Shown: one piece after another, positions 33,968-42,851 of the stretch | How the letters are laid out: each line of letters opens with the position of its first letter | Position numbering within the stretch: the stretch's first letter is position 1 | NCBI GenBank assembly: GCA_022821585.1 | Contig: JAJEDI010000034.1 | Span: forward strand, 1-64,000 | Direction of reading: 5' to 3' | Origin: Caldilineaceae bacterium | GTDB taxonomy: Bacteria; Chloroflexota; Anaerolineae; Caldilineales; Caldilineaceae | DNA length: 64,000 nt | Program-made: the position numbers and the translations under genes | Notes under the pieces: model-generated | Seen by the model: the letters and a program-made list of their open reading frames with translations, nothing else | What the model was told of the DNA's origin: nothing | Database searches by the model: none

Positions 33968-35044
33968 TCAGTCCCAAGTAAAGAAGACGCTCAGCCAGCC
34001 TTCGTGGCCGGTCATCATGCGATCGAATAGTGCGGGGGCCTCGGTGTAGGGCACTACATGGCTGACGAGCGGTTCGATCTGGAGCTGGTCGCGGCGGATC
34101 AGGTCGAGTATCACGTGCTGGTTGCGGACGCGCGTCCAAGGCCAGTAGGGATGGGTGTCGCTCATGCCGGTCTGGTAGGAGCCGGTCATAATGATTTCGC
34201 GGCGGAAAAGCTCATCGGACTCGATGGGGATGGAGCCGCTGGTGGCGCCGACGAGGATGATACGGCCGCGATCGGCTGCGGCTTTGATCATGGTGGGATA
34301 GTTGCCGAGATAGGAGGTACAGTGGAGCTGGACCTCGGCGCCGCTGCCGGGCAACATGCTGGGCAGAGCGCCGCGCCAGCGCCAGGGCAGCTGTGTGTGG
34401 GCGCGGATTTCTTCGATCACGTCGTGGCTGCCGGCGTTGACGAGATGGGAAGCGCCGAGCTGGCGGGCGAGATCGAGGCGAGACTCGACGAGGTCGACGC
34501 CGATGAGGGGTTGGGCGCCGACGAGGCGACAGAGTTGGAGCGCCATCAGCCCGACGACGCCGAGTCCGTGGACGGCGACCGATTCGCCGATCTGGATCTG
34601 GGCGCGGCGCACGCCGTGGAGGGCCACGTCACCGAGAACGCAGAATGCGATCTCGACGTCGGTGAGATCATCGGGCAGTTTTTGAACGTTGTACTGTTGG
34701 GGGATGACGACTTCGCTGGCTTCGAGCTCGGGCGTCACGAGCCAGTGGGTGGCGTGGTTGCCGCTGCAGAGGACGCGGTCGCCGACGGCGACTTTCTTTA
34801 TCGCGCTGCCGGCGGCCTCGACGACGCCGATGGCGGTGTAGCCGAGTCCTGCGGGCTTGAAGGCGGCCTGTTCGGCGGGGCTGGCGTTGCGGCGGGCGCG
34901 GATGCCGTTCATTTCGGAGCCGGCGCTGACCTGGGTGAGGCTGGTGCGTACCAGGAGCTGATTGGATGCGGGGACAGGTATGTCGAATTCCTCGATCTCG
35001 ATTTGGCCCGTTGGGGTGAGGACCAACCGTTTTCCCTTTGTCAC
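33968..35044 (-). CDS. MDR-family dehydrogenase without zinc ligands
   Basis: 358 residues with a GTG start (35044) preceded by AAAGGA. Where zinc enzymes have GxCGxD this one has QVSAGSEMNGIR, matching the S-x-G-[ST]-E type at 27128. It has the Rossmann motif VAVHGLGVVGLMALQL near 160 and GAEVQLHCTSYLGN in place of the usual Cys-rich lobe. It may dehydrogenate a sugar alcohol or related polyol. The 284-residue unknown gene lies 63 nt downstream. Confidence 0.88.
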   Translation of the reverse strand: MTKGKRLVLTPTGQIEIEEFDIPVPASNQLLVRTSLTQVSAGSEMNGIRARRNASPAEQAAFKPAGLGYTAIGVVEAAGSAIKKVAVGDRVLCSGNHATHWLVTPELEASEVVIPQQYNVQKLPDDLTDVEIAFCVLGDVALHGVRRAQIQIGESVAVHGLGVVGLMALQLCRLVGAQPLIGVDLVESRLDLARQLGASHLVNAGSHDVIEEIRAHTQLPWRWRGALPSMLPGSGAEVQLHCTSYLGNYPTMIKAAADRGRIILVGATSGSIPIESDELFRREIIMTGSYQTGMSDTHPYWPWTRVRNQHVILDLIRRDQLQIEPLVSHVVPYTEAPALFDRMMTGHEGWLSVFFTWD

Positions 35045-35180
35045 GTGGGTGTCCTTTGGATGGCGGCGCTATGATGATAGACAGGAGTACAAGGTCAAGT
35101 GTACAATCATTTGCAGTCTGTTTCCAATAGGAATTACACATGGGCCGGGTGCCAAGAAACAGTGCCAGGGGAGGCGTATT

Positions 35181-36128
35181 ATGACCAGCCAACGCACGGT
35201 TTACGTCAGCGGATCGTTTGTACCTGAGAACGAGGCGGGGTTTTCGATTTTCGATTCTGCGCTCATGTACGGCGACGTGATTTTTGAGACGACGCGTACG
35301 TTTAACGGGCAGCCGTTCCGGCTGCGGGAGCATGTTGAGAGGCTCTATGTGGGGCTGCGGACGCTGGAGATCGACTGCGGCTTGTCGGCGGAGGAGATGG
35401 AGGCAGCGACACTGGAAACGATTGAGAGGAATCGGCCCAGTTTCGGGGACGGCAGGGATTTTCAGATCGTTCACAACGTGTCGCGCGGTCCGATGGGGTT
35501 GTACAAGACGGTATTCGCGGGAGAGGTGGGGCCGACGGTTACGATCAACTGCTGGCCGCTGACGTGGCACCTGGCCGCGTTCGCTGAGGCGTATGTGAAG
35601 GGCGTGCATGCTGTGGTACCGGCGCAGCGCTCGGTGCCGTCGCGGTTGATCGATCCGAAGATCAAGAACCGGAGCCGGATTTACTATCAGATGGCCAATC
35701 TGCAGGCGCAGAAGGTGGACCCGGAGGGTTGGGCCCTGCTGACGGATGAGGACGGGTTCCTGACGGAGGGGACGGGGTCGAACTTTTTCGTGGTCAAGGA
35801 CGGCGGTCTGTTGACGGCGGAGCCGCGAAATATCCTGCGGGGGGTGACGCGGCAGGCGGTACTTGAGCTGGCGGAGAGCCTGGGGCTGTCGTGCCGGGAG
35901 TGCAATCTGGAGCCGTATGACGTGATGACCGCGGATGAGGCGTTTTTCACTTCGACGCCGTTTACGATCATGCCGGCGACGCAATTTAACGGGCATGACG
36001 TGGGTACGGGTGAACCGGGGCCGGTTACGAAGCGGCTGATGTCGGCATGGAACCAGATGGTAGAGGTGGATATGGTGGCGCAGGCGCGGGCGTTTGCGGC
36101 GGAGGTGGGGGACTGCAGTGGTTTGTAG
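35181..36128 (+). CDS. Class IV aminotransferase (branched-chain/D-amino acid type)
   Basis: 315 residues from the ATG at 35181, with GGGGAGG just upstream; the open frame extends to 34962 but the extra residues are not family-like. PLP enzyme: D-P-K-I-K-N-R lysine region (SRLIDPKIKNRSRIYYQMA), LTEGTGSNFFVV with the E-G-x-x-x-N motif, RGVTRQAVLELAE and STPFTIMPAT. It transfers amino groups from branched-chain or D-amino acids, or acts as aminodeoxychorismate-lyase-like. It faces the opposite way to its neighbours. Confidence 0.9.
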   Translation: MTSQRTVYVSGSFVPENEAGFSIFDSALMYGDVIFETTRTFNGQPFRLREHVERLYVGLRTLEIDCGLSAEEMEAATLETIERNRPSFGDGRDFQIVHNVSRGPMGLYKTVFAGEVGPTVTINCWPLTWHLAAFAEAYVKGVHAVVPAQRSVPSRLIDPKIKNRSRIYYQMANLQAQKVDPEGWALLTDEDGFLTEGTGSNFFVVKDGGLLTAEPRNILRGVTRQAVLELAESLGLSCRECNLEPYDVMTADEAFFTSTPFTIMPATQFNGHDVGTGEPGPVTKRLMSAWNQMVEVDMVAQARAFAAEVGDCSGL

Positions 36129-36406
36129 TTTTTAGGATTCGTTGACGTTTTGGGTTTGTGAGCAACAAAACCAATCGATCCGCGAAGTCACGCGAAGGGT
36201 CGCGAAGAACACCTTTTTTCCACGAAGGGCCACTAAGGGCCGCGAAGTCACGCGAAGTGCCCGGAGGAGGGCACCCACAAGGGGTGCCCCTACGGGTATT
36301 GGCGGTGGGGCGAATGGTGCGAGGGCACCCACAAGGGGTGCCCCTACGGTAGGGGTAGCTGGTGGAAATGTCAGCGGGCCCTAGTAGTATAGTGGCGGTG
36401 CGGGGG
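36129..36406. repeat. CGCGAAG repeats and two family A palindromes
   Basis: CCGCGAAGTCACGCGAAGGG at 36178-36257 (three runs), then family A palindromes at 36267-36293 and 36321-36347 separated by 27 bases. No gene is visible between the convergent aminotransferase and Gfo/Idh/MocA genes. Confidence 0.85.
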
Positions 36407-37480
36407 TCAGTCTCGCGCCAGGGGCCAGTGGATTTTTTCGACGCCTTGGGCCTGGGAGCGCATGATGGCGATCATGATTTCGAGGCTGTGGAGGGCGCGG
36501 CGGCCGCTGGAGATGCTTTCGCCCCCGTTTTCGATGAGGTGGATCAGCTCGTCGACGGCGTGGACCATACCGCTGCCGTAGTCCACGGTCCCGCCGAGCT
36601 GGCGGCTGGTTACTTCGTGGGGATGCTCCTGCGAAGTCAGGTAGACGACGGCTTCAGTGTTGCTGATGCGGATGCGGCCCTTGGAGCAGAGGAGGTCGAG
36701 CTCGAAATTGACCAGGGTTCGCTGCGAGATTTCTATGTGGGCGCGGACGCCGTTGGTGAAGTAGAGAAAGGCGGAGGCGCCGGGATCGGTTGTGGGGTCG
36801 TGGCCGCCGTCGCCAAGGTATTCGATGCGGTCCTCGTAGCCCTCCTCCATGCCGCCGATGAGCCAGTCGGGGGCGGCGTCGGCATACATGCAGACGGTGT
36901 CGACGAGGTGGGTACCGTTGCGGAAGAGCATGGCGCGCTGGCCGCCGAGATGGGCGTTTATGCGGGTGAGGGAGCCGATGCGGCCTTCTTCGATGATGGA
37001 GAGGGCCTGGCGCCAGAAGGGATCCCAGCGGCGGCCATGGTTTACGCACATTTTAGTGCCGTTCTTCTCGATGGCGGCCAGCGTGCGGTCGGCGTCGGAG
37101 AGGGTCGTGGCTAAGGGTTTTTCGCAGTAGACTGCGGGGACGCCGGCCTCGGCTGCGTCGACTACCATCTGAGTATGGAGGTGGTCTGAGGTGACGACGC
37201 TGAGAATGTCGAGGTTTTCCTTTTCCAGCATGGCGCGGTAGTCGGTGTAGTGCGCGGCTGGGCCCCAGTTTTTGTCGTACAGGGTCAGTAGCTCAGGGAC
37301 CAGTTCGCAGACGGCAACCACTTCTGCGCGGGGATGGGCGGCGTAGGCGGAGGCGTGCGAGTGGGGCTGAGGGTGGCGGGTGGACCAGAGGTCGTAACGC
37401 GGCGGCGACTGGCCGATGCCGGTGAGACCGATGATACCGGCCCGGTAGACCTTGTCATTGGATTGATTGTTAGCGGTCAT
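36407..37480 (-). CDS. Gfo/Idh/MocA-family oxidoreductase
   Basis: 357 residues from the ATG at 37480 (AAGGGG upstream; a GTG ten codons earlier is weaker). Rossmann site YRAGIIGLTGIGQSPP, catalytic lysine in VYCEKPLATT near 110, and a C-terminal part with INAHLGGQRAMLFRNGTHL and the His-Thr-His-Leu segment. First in position of three consecutive members of the family, which share about 25 to 30 percent identity by eye. Presumed sugar or cyclitol dehydrogenase. Confidence 0.9.
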   Translation of the reverse strand: MTANNQSNDKVYRAGIIGLTGIGQSPPRYDLWSTRHPQPHSHASAYAAHPRAEVVAVCELVPELLTLYDKNWGPAAHYTDYRAMLEKENLDILSVVTSDHLHTQMVVDAAEAGVPAVYCEKPLATTLSDADRTLAAIEKNGTKMCVNHGRRWDPFWRQALSIIEEGRIGSLTRINAHLGGQRAMLFRNGTHLVDTVCMYADAAPDWLIGGMEEGYEDRIEYLGDGGHDPTTDPGASAFLYFTNGVRAHIEISQRTLVNFELDLLCSKGRIRISNTEAVVYLTSQEHPHEVTSRQLGGTVDYGSGMVHAVDELIHLIENGGESISSGRRALHSLEIMIAIMRSQAQGVEKIHWPLARD

Positions 37481-37546
37481 GATAGCCCCTTGTATACTCT
37501 TGTTTGCCACCTCTGACAGTGCTGGCAGCTGTTTACTTGGTGCCGG

Positions 37547-38707
37547 TTAAGGTCTTTCCTTCTCCGCTTCACTTCTCCAGACATCGTAGGGATTCTCGCG
37601 ATTTTGAAGCGGGAACTCGACGCGGCTGCGCAGCCGCTGCGATTCGTGGATCGCCATGATCATTTCGAGGACGGCGCGGGCGTCATGGCCGTTGGTTACG
37701 GCGGTTACCGGGCGGTCTTCCTCGATGGCGCGGATCAGCTCTTCGACAAATACCCGGTTGTTCAGTTGGAATTTCTCGGAAACGGAACGGGGCCGGCCGT
37801 CGGGATTCAGGTCCCAGTCGGGCAGGGTGATGCGTTCCCAGGCGCCGTCGCGGTCGCCGGGTAGCCAGAGGCGGTAGGGGTAGTGGTAGAGTTCGCCGAG
37901 CGGCGCGAGGCGGAGGGAGAGGATGCCGGCCGAGCCGTGGATTTCGAGGCCGAGCCAGTTGACCTGCTCGCGGGTGTCGGTGTTGTCGCTGCGGTAGGAG
38001 TCGAGATGGGCGGTGACGCCGTTGCGGAAGACGAAGTAGGCGGCCAGGCCGTTGCCGGCGACGGGGCCGACGCCTTCGTCGCCTTCATGGATGTCGGCGG
38101 TTGTGAGCTCGCGACCGTCCTGGGTGACGTGGGCGTGGGCCCAGGCGACTTCTGAAGCGGCGAAGAAACGGATATTGTCGAGGAGATGGGGGCCGAGAAC
38201 GACGAGGTCCATGGCGCCGGCGCGGTGGTCGGCTTTGCCGTGGCGGCGGATCATCCGGACATCGCCGATGAGGCCGTCTTCGATGAGCTTTTTGGCGTGC
38301 AGCTCGTAAGGGTTGGCGCGGCGATGGGCGACGGCGATGCGAGTGTTGTGCTTTTCGCAGGCGGCGAGCATGGCGTCGGCTTCGGCGAGGGTGCGGGAGA
38401 AGGGCTTTTCGCTAAAGATGCCCTTTACGCCCGCTTCAGCGCAGGCGATGACCATGTCGGCGTGCTGGTCGACCCAGCGGGGGCAGACTGCGACCAGGTC
38501 CAGGTCCGTTTGCGATAGCATGTCGCGATAGTCAGCGAAGCTGTGGGAGGCGCCGGTACGCTGGACGGCGGCGGCGCGTCCCTCGTCGTCGGGGTCGGCG
38601 AGGGCGACCACTTCGACATTGGGTAGCCCCTGGAAGGCGGTGTCGAGATGGTGGCCGTAGTTGCCGCGTCCGGTGTGGCCGATGATTGCGGCGCGGTAGT
38701 TTGGCAT
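37547..38707 (-). CDS. Gfo/Idh/MocA-family oxidoreductase
   Basis: 386 residues from the ATG at 38707, with GGAG seven bases upstream. Rossmann motif AAIIGHTGRGNYGHHLD, catalytic EKPF in IFSEKPFSRT near 97, MDLVVLGPHLLDNIRFF in the substrate domain. The Gly-x-x-Gly-x-x-Gly loop is unusually long and His-rich for the family. 66 nt upstream of the next member. Confidence 0.9.
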   Translation of the reverse strand: MPNYRAAIIGHTGRGNYGHHLDTAFQGLPNVEVVALADPDDEGRAAAVQRTGASHSFADYRDMLSQTDLDLVAVCPRWVDQHADMVIACAEAGVKGIFSEKPFSRTLAEADAMLAACEKHNTRIAVAHRRANPYELHAKKLIEDGLIGDVRMIRRHGKADHRAGAMDLVVLGPHLLDNIRFFAASEVAWAHAHVTQDGRELTTADIHEGDEGVGPVAGNGLAAYFVFRNGVTAHLDSYRSDNTDTREQVNWLGLEIHGSAGILSLRLAPLGELYHYPYRLWLPGDRDGAWERITLPDWDLNPDGRPRSVSEKFQLNNRVFVEELIRAIEEDRPVTAVTNGHDARAVLEMIMAIHESQRLRSRVEFPLQNRENPYDVWRSEAEKERP

Positions 38708-38719
38708 CAAGAGCTCCGA

Positions 38720-38737
38720 AGGTCAGTGGTCAGTGGT
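38720..38737. repeat. Short heptamer run (GTCAGTG)
   Basis: Two and a half units just upstream of the middle Gfo/Idh/MocA gene start; family member of the larger arrays. Confidence 0.6.
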
Positions 38738-38740
38738 CGG

Positions 38741-39778
38741 TTATTCGCCGGTCGAGCGGATTTCGAGTTCGTCGAGGCCGGGGGCGAGGGGCAGGCTCAC
38801 TTGCGTGCCGGTCTTGTGGGAGACGTGGATGGCGGTGATGACTTCGAGCGCTTTGAGGCCGTCGCGGCCAGTGGATACGCTTTCGCGGTCTTCGAGCAGG
38901 CAGTCGATGCTCTCGCGGGTGGCGGAGTAGAAGTAGTCGTCGAGCTTGAATTCGGCGGGCATGTCGGGGATGGGTTCGAAATCGTAGCGGGTGCCATAGC
39001 CCTCGTCGGCTTCGACGAGGGGACCGTATTCCCAGAGGCCGCGGCGTTCGCCGAAATGGATGCGGCCTTCGGTGCCGGCGATCTTGGTGTAGCCGAGGGA
39101 CTCCCTGCGCTCGGCGATGCAGTCGATGAAGACGACGACGCCGTCTGAGCAGGCGACCATGCCGGCGCCGCCCGGGTCGGCGACGGTTTCGGTGTTGAGG
39201 TAGCCGGAAACGAGCTGTGGCTGGGCGTCGGTGAAGAAGAAGGCGTAGTCGACGGTGTGGGTGCCGTTGGTGAGTAGGGGGCGGCAGCCCTCGTAGGTGA
39301 TGGTCTTGACGCGGCCGACGGCGCCGTCGTCGATCATACGCTTGATGCGCTGGTAGTGGGGGAGGAAGCGGCGGGTGTGCTCGGTGATGAGGCGGGTGCC
39401 GCTGCGGTCGCAGGCTTCCACCATCTTGCGGCCCCAGGCGACGCTGGTGGCAAGCGGCTTTTCGACCATGACGACCTTGATGCCGGCTTCGGCGGCTTCG
39501 ATGACGGGATGGTGATGGTAGAGGGTGTTGGTGGTGACATCCACGATGTCGAGGCGGGCTTTTTCGTACATGTCGACGGCGGTGGGGTAGCGGTGCTCGG
39601 GCTCGATCTCCCATTCGTCGCCGAACTGCTGGAGCCGCTGGGGGTCGATGTCGGCGATGGCGACGAGTTCGGCGTCATCGCAGCGCCGGTAGCCGGCTGC
39701 GTGGGAGAAGGGCCTGCCTCCCAGACCGCCTATTGGTCCGGCGCCTACAATACCGACTCTGACTTTGGCTTGTGACAT
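38741..39778 (-). CDS. Gfo/Idh/MocA-family oxidoreductase
   Basis: 345 residues; AGGAG 7 nt before the ATG. Rossmann site VGIVGAGPIGGLGGRPFSHA, catalytic MVEKPLATS near 102, GTHTVDYAFFFT in the substrate region. It leads the three-gene run. A GNAT gene lies 51 nt upstream and the propeller gene further upstream, all on one strand. Confidence 0.9.
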   Translation of the reverse strand: MSQAKVRVGIVGAGPIGGLGGRPFSHAAGYRRCDDAELVAIADIDPQRLQQFGDEWEIEPEHRYPTAVDMYEKARLDIVDVTTNTLYHHHPVIEAAEAGIKVVMVEKPLATSVAWGRKMVEACDRSGTRLITEHTRRFLPHYQRIKRMIDDGAVGRVKTITYEGCRPLLTNGTHTVDYAFFFTDAQPQLVSGYLNTETVADPGGAGMVACSDGVVVFIDCIAERRESLGYTKIAGTEGRIHFGERRGLWEYGPLVEADEGYGTRYDFEPIPDMPAEFKLDDYFYSATRESIDCLLEDRESVSTGRDGLKALEVITAIHVSHKTGTQVSLPLAPGLDELEIRSTGE

Positions 39779-39829
39779 GTGTAAGCTCCTGGGGCTGCGT
39801 TGGGCAGTGTGTGTTGGGAGGGAAGGCGT

Positions 39830-40312
39830 TTACGGATCGTCCTGGGTGATGGGCATGATGTAGTGGATCTGGCGGGCTACTTCCTGGAAGCCGAAGTCGG
39901 GGTAGAAGTGGGCGCCGACGTCATTCTGGTCGAGGGTCTCGATGCGGGCGTAGGACAGGCCGTGGGCGGCGAAGTAGGCGACGGCTTCGTCGAGGAGGCG
40001 GCGGCCTATGCCCTTTTGCTGGAATTCGGGCAGGACGGCAAAGTTGGGGATGCCGCCGATGCCGGCGGCTTTGTCGACGCGTGTGGTGACGTAGCCGACA
40101 GTTTGGCCGTCGACTTCGGCGACGAAGATGCCGTGTGCATTGGCTGCGGCATCGTCATCGATGTGGCGTACTTTGCGCCAGCGCCAGTCTTTGCCTCGGA
40201 TAATCCCATACAGACGCTCGATATTCTGGTCGATGGAGACGCCGTCGAAGCAGATGGCGGTGATGGTCTTGAGGGATTCCAGGTCGGATGGTCGATAGCG
40301 TCGTATTTCCAT
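39830..40312 (-). CDS. GNAT-family N-acetyltransferase
   Basis: 160 residues. The acetyl-CoA-binding motif A is intact as FAVLPEFQQKGIGRRLLDEA (Q-Q-K-G-I-G), followed by the GFQEVARQI strand near the end. It acetylates an amine on a protein, antibiotic or small molecule; the partner is not evident. AGGAG site precedes the ATG. Its place in the catabolic run suggests a small-molecule substrate. Confidence 0.9.
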   Translation of the reverse strand: MEIRRYRPSDLESLKTITAICFDGVSIDQNIERLYGIIRGKDWRWRKVRHIDDDAAANAHGIFVAEVDGQTVGYVTTRVDKAAGIGGIPNFAVLPEFQQKGIGRRLLDEAVAYFAAHGLSYARIETLDQNDVGAHFYPDFGFQEVARQIHYIMPITQDDP

Positions 40313-40365
40313 CGAAAGCTCCTGCCTGATGCCGTCCGGATGGCAGGCATCAGCCGGCAGAGTTG

Positions 40366-41832
40366 CTATTCCACAAAGCGGAAAGAGTAGATGTCGGCAT
40401 CTTGCAGCGAGAAGCGCAGGCGGACCAGTTCACCACTAAACGGGCTCACGTCGGCGCCGTGTGTCCAGCGTACGGTCCGATCAAGGTCATCGCCCAGGAG
40501 CTGGATGCAGTCGTCAAGGCCGTAGCCCTCGATCGCCAGGTCGACCTGTCCGTGCAACATTTCTACGCGCACACTGCCAGCGGCTGAGGCGGAGAAGTTG
40601 AGCTCCAAGTTGCTGCCTGTGAACCTGATGGGTTTGGTGATCATCTCGCCGCCGCTGGGGGGCGCGTGGAGCGAAACGAAACCGTCCATGCGGAGGGTGT
40701 AGCGGCGCTGGCACACCGATTGCCCGCGCCAGTAGCCTTCGCTGACGTACATTGACAGCTCATCGGGGGCGCCGTCGAACTGGGAACGGGTGGGGACCAG
40801 GCCCCAGTTCTGGTAGTTGTCGCCGTAGGTCCAATTGCCCTCGGGCCGCAGTCCGGGGCGGATGAAGGCTTCGGGCCAGATGTTGAATTCCATGCCGTCG
40901 CGGCTGCTCATGAAGAGGCCGTCGGTGAGGGCGGCGCCGTAGCGCTCGCGGGCGTCGGCGCGCATGCGGCGATGTTCCGGTTCGGGCAGGTCTTCGATGG
41001 CGGGCGACCAGGGGCGCTCGACGTAGCGGGCGGGGAAGCCGACGAAGAGGTGGGGGGCGCGGAAGTATGGCGTGACCTGGTTGGTGTAGAGCTCGGCGAT
41101 GCGGGTGGGGTTGTAGTCGATGAAGACGGGCTCGGTCCAGTTGATGAAATCTGGCGAGACGCAGGTCATGATGTCGCGGCCGTGGCGAAAGTCGCGGTGG
41201 TAGTCGCGGTATTCGCTGCGTTCGGCGTCCCAGAAGGCTAGGTTCTGGGAGTCGAAGTAGCCCTTGGTGATGACGGGTTGGTCGCGCATCTTTGTCCAGC
41301 GGAGGCCGTCGGGTGAGCTGAGGGCGAAGAGGCCTTTGTAGCCCCTGTCGTTGGCGAGCGCCTTGTATCGTTCGGAGGCGGGCGCGTCAGGATTTGGGTC
41401 CTTGAAGGGCACGAAGTTGATGGCGGGGCTATCGTCGTCGCGTGCGTCGAGGATGATGTTGTTGTTGCGCGAGCCGTCGAACTCGACGAGGCCGAGGTCC
41501 GGCTTGGTCCAGTTGATGCCGTCGCTGCTTTCGGCTACGCAGACGAATTCGGGGTGGGCGAATTCGAGGGAGCCCGAGTCATGCGTGAAGTGCCAGCCGC
41601 GGTAGTACATGAGGTAGCGGTCGTCGTCCTGGAAGACGGTGACGTAGCCGGAGGCGTTGCCCTCCCAGGGGGCGTCGGTTTCGAGGGCCACTTCCTGGGG
41701 CACGGGGCGGTGGAGGCGTAGTTCGGCGTCGCGGGACAGGGCGGCAATCAAGTAATCGTCGACCATCAGCTCGCGCCGGGAGCCGATGTGGATGCCCGCG
41801 CCGGGCTCGATTCTTCTGAGTGGACTGGTCAT
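40366..41832 (-). CDS. GH32/GH43-like beta-propeller protein, paralogue 2
   Basis: 488 residues from the ATG at 41832, chosen for its AAGGGGG site and because the 27 further upstream residues are not conserved with paralogue 1. It shares with the protein at 31428 the IGSRRELMVDDYLIA start, blade motifs such as VAESSDGINWTKPDLGLVEF and the C-terminal sandwich with RLRFSLQDADIYSFRFVE. Both are probably secreted-glycan or sugar-processing enzymes without a visible signal peptide; catalytic residues are not certain. Confidence 0.75.
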   Translation of the reverse strand: MTSPLRRIEPGAGIHIGSRRELMVDDYLIAALSRDAELRLHRPVPQEVALETDAPWEGNASGYVTVFQDDDRYLMYYRGWHFTHDSGSLEFAHPEFVCVAESSDGINWTKPDLGLVEFDGSRNNNIILDARDDDSPAINFVPFKDPNPDAPASERYKALANDRGYKGLFALSSPDGLRWTKMRDQPVITKGYFDSQNLAFWDAERSEYRDYHRDFRHGRDIMTCVSPDFINWTEPVFIDYNPTRIAELYTNQVTPYFRAPHLFVGFPARYVERPWSPAIEDLPEPEHRRMRADARERYGAALTDGLFMSSRDGMEFNIWPEAFIRPGLRPEGNWTYGDNYQNWGLVPTRSQFDGAPDELSMYVSEGYWRGQSVCQRRYTLRMDGFVSLHAPPSGGEMITKPIRFTGSNLELNFSASAAGSVRVEMLHGQVDLAIEGYGLDDCIQLLGDDLDRTVRWTHGADVSPFSGELVRLRFSLQDADIYSFRFVE

Positions 41833-41913
41833 AGTGAACCCCCTTTGCTGCCGATACCGGCTGGCTCGATTGACGGCTGCTTTCCGGGGAGGCAGAGGCC
41901 CCGGGAATTGCAC

Positions 41914-42780
41914 TCAGGCCGGTGACACGCCGATGCGGTCAAGGCGTTTCCTGGCTTCGGCGTAGACTTCCTGGGAAAGTGGGCCGGCGAGCGTAGCCTG
42001 TGCGTTTTCGGCGAGGTGGGCTGGATTGGTTGTGCCAACGATATTGGTGTGGACGTCAGGATGCGTGAGTGTATAGCGCAACACGAATGAGGTGTCGCTC
42101 TCGCCCTCCTGCTTGAGATCGGCCAAGCCGGCTGTCGCGAATGCCTGCCAGCGGTCGGCTTGGCCGAGTCCGACTCCCGGCTTGCCGAGGGCGACGCCGC
42201 CGCGGATGACGGTGCCGGCGCCAGCCTGCGCGGTCTTAGTGATCCAGTCTTCGTGGTCGCGTTCGAGGGCGGAGTAGGGGATCTGGTAGACGTCGAACAC
42301 GTCCCATGCGAGGTAGGTGGGCAGGTGGGGCAGGGTTGTGGACATGCCGATCCAGCGTACTTTGCCCTGGGCGCGCATGTCCTGCAGCGCCTGCACGAGT
42401 TCTCCCTGTTCACATTGGGTTACTGTCGGGTTGTGCAGCTGCATTATGTCGACGGAGTCGACGCGCAGGCGTTCGAGGCTTTCGTGGAGGCCGCGGAAGG
42501 CGTTTTCTCTGGTCCAGATGTGGCCATCGGGGTTGCAGCCGCATTTGGTGGCAAGGATAAACTCATCGCGGCGGTGGCGAAGGTAGCGGCCGATCATCTC
42601 CTCGCTGTTGCCGTAGTCGTTGGCGGTGTCGATGAAGTTGATGCCGGCATCGAGGACGGCGTTGAGCTGGGCGTTCATCTCCTCGTCGGTCATGGCGCGG
42701 CGATGGCCGGCGCCGAATCCGAGCCGGGTGACTTCCAGTCCGGTACGACCGAGCGTTGCTGTAGGGAGGATATTGGACAT
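41914..42780 (-). CDS. Aldo/keto reductase
   Basis: 288-residue NADPH-dependent TIM-barrel reductase with the full tetrad: D51, Y56 (DTANDYGNSE), K79 (LATKCG) and H116 (MQLHNP). It reduces aldehydes or ketoses, or oxidises the reverse. It lies 81 nt upstream of the propeller gene and 71 nt downstream of a phytanoyl-CoA dioxygenase. Confidence 0.93.
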   Translation of the reverse strand: MSNILPTATLGRTGLEVTRLGFGAGHRRAMTDEEMNAQLNAVLDAGINFIDTANDYGNSEEMIGRYLRHRRDEFILATKCGCNPDGHIWTRENAFRGLHESLERLRVDSVDIMQLHNPTVTQCEQGELVQALQDMRAQGKVRWIGMSTTLPHLPTYLAWDVFDVYQIPYSALERDHEDWITKTAQAGAGTVIRGGVALGKPGVGLGQADRWQAFATAGLADLKQEGESDTSFVLRYTLTHPDVHTNIVGTTNPAHLAENAQATLAGPLSQEVYAEARKRLDRIGVSPA

Positions 42781-42851
42781 TGGACGCCTTTCCTCAATGT
42801 GATGCCGGGGAGGTCAGTGTCATGGCAGCCTATAACAGAGGGCCGCTGCAA

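Noticed and set aside
34668-35996. 442-residue Arg-rich minus-strand ORF
   Set aside because: Antisense to the aminotransferase and out of frame with the MDR dehydrogenase; no motifs.
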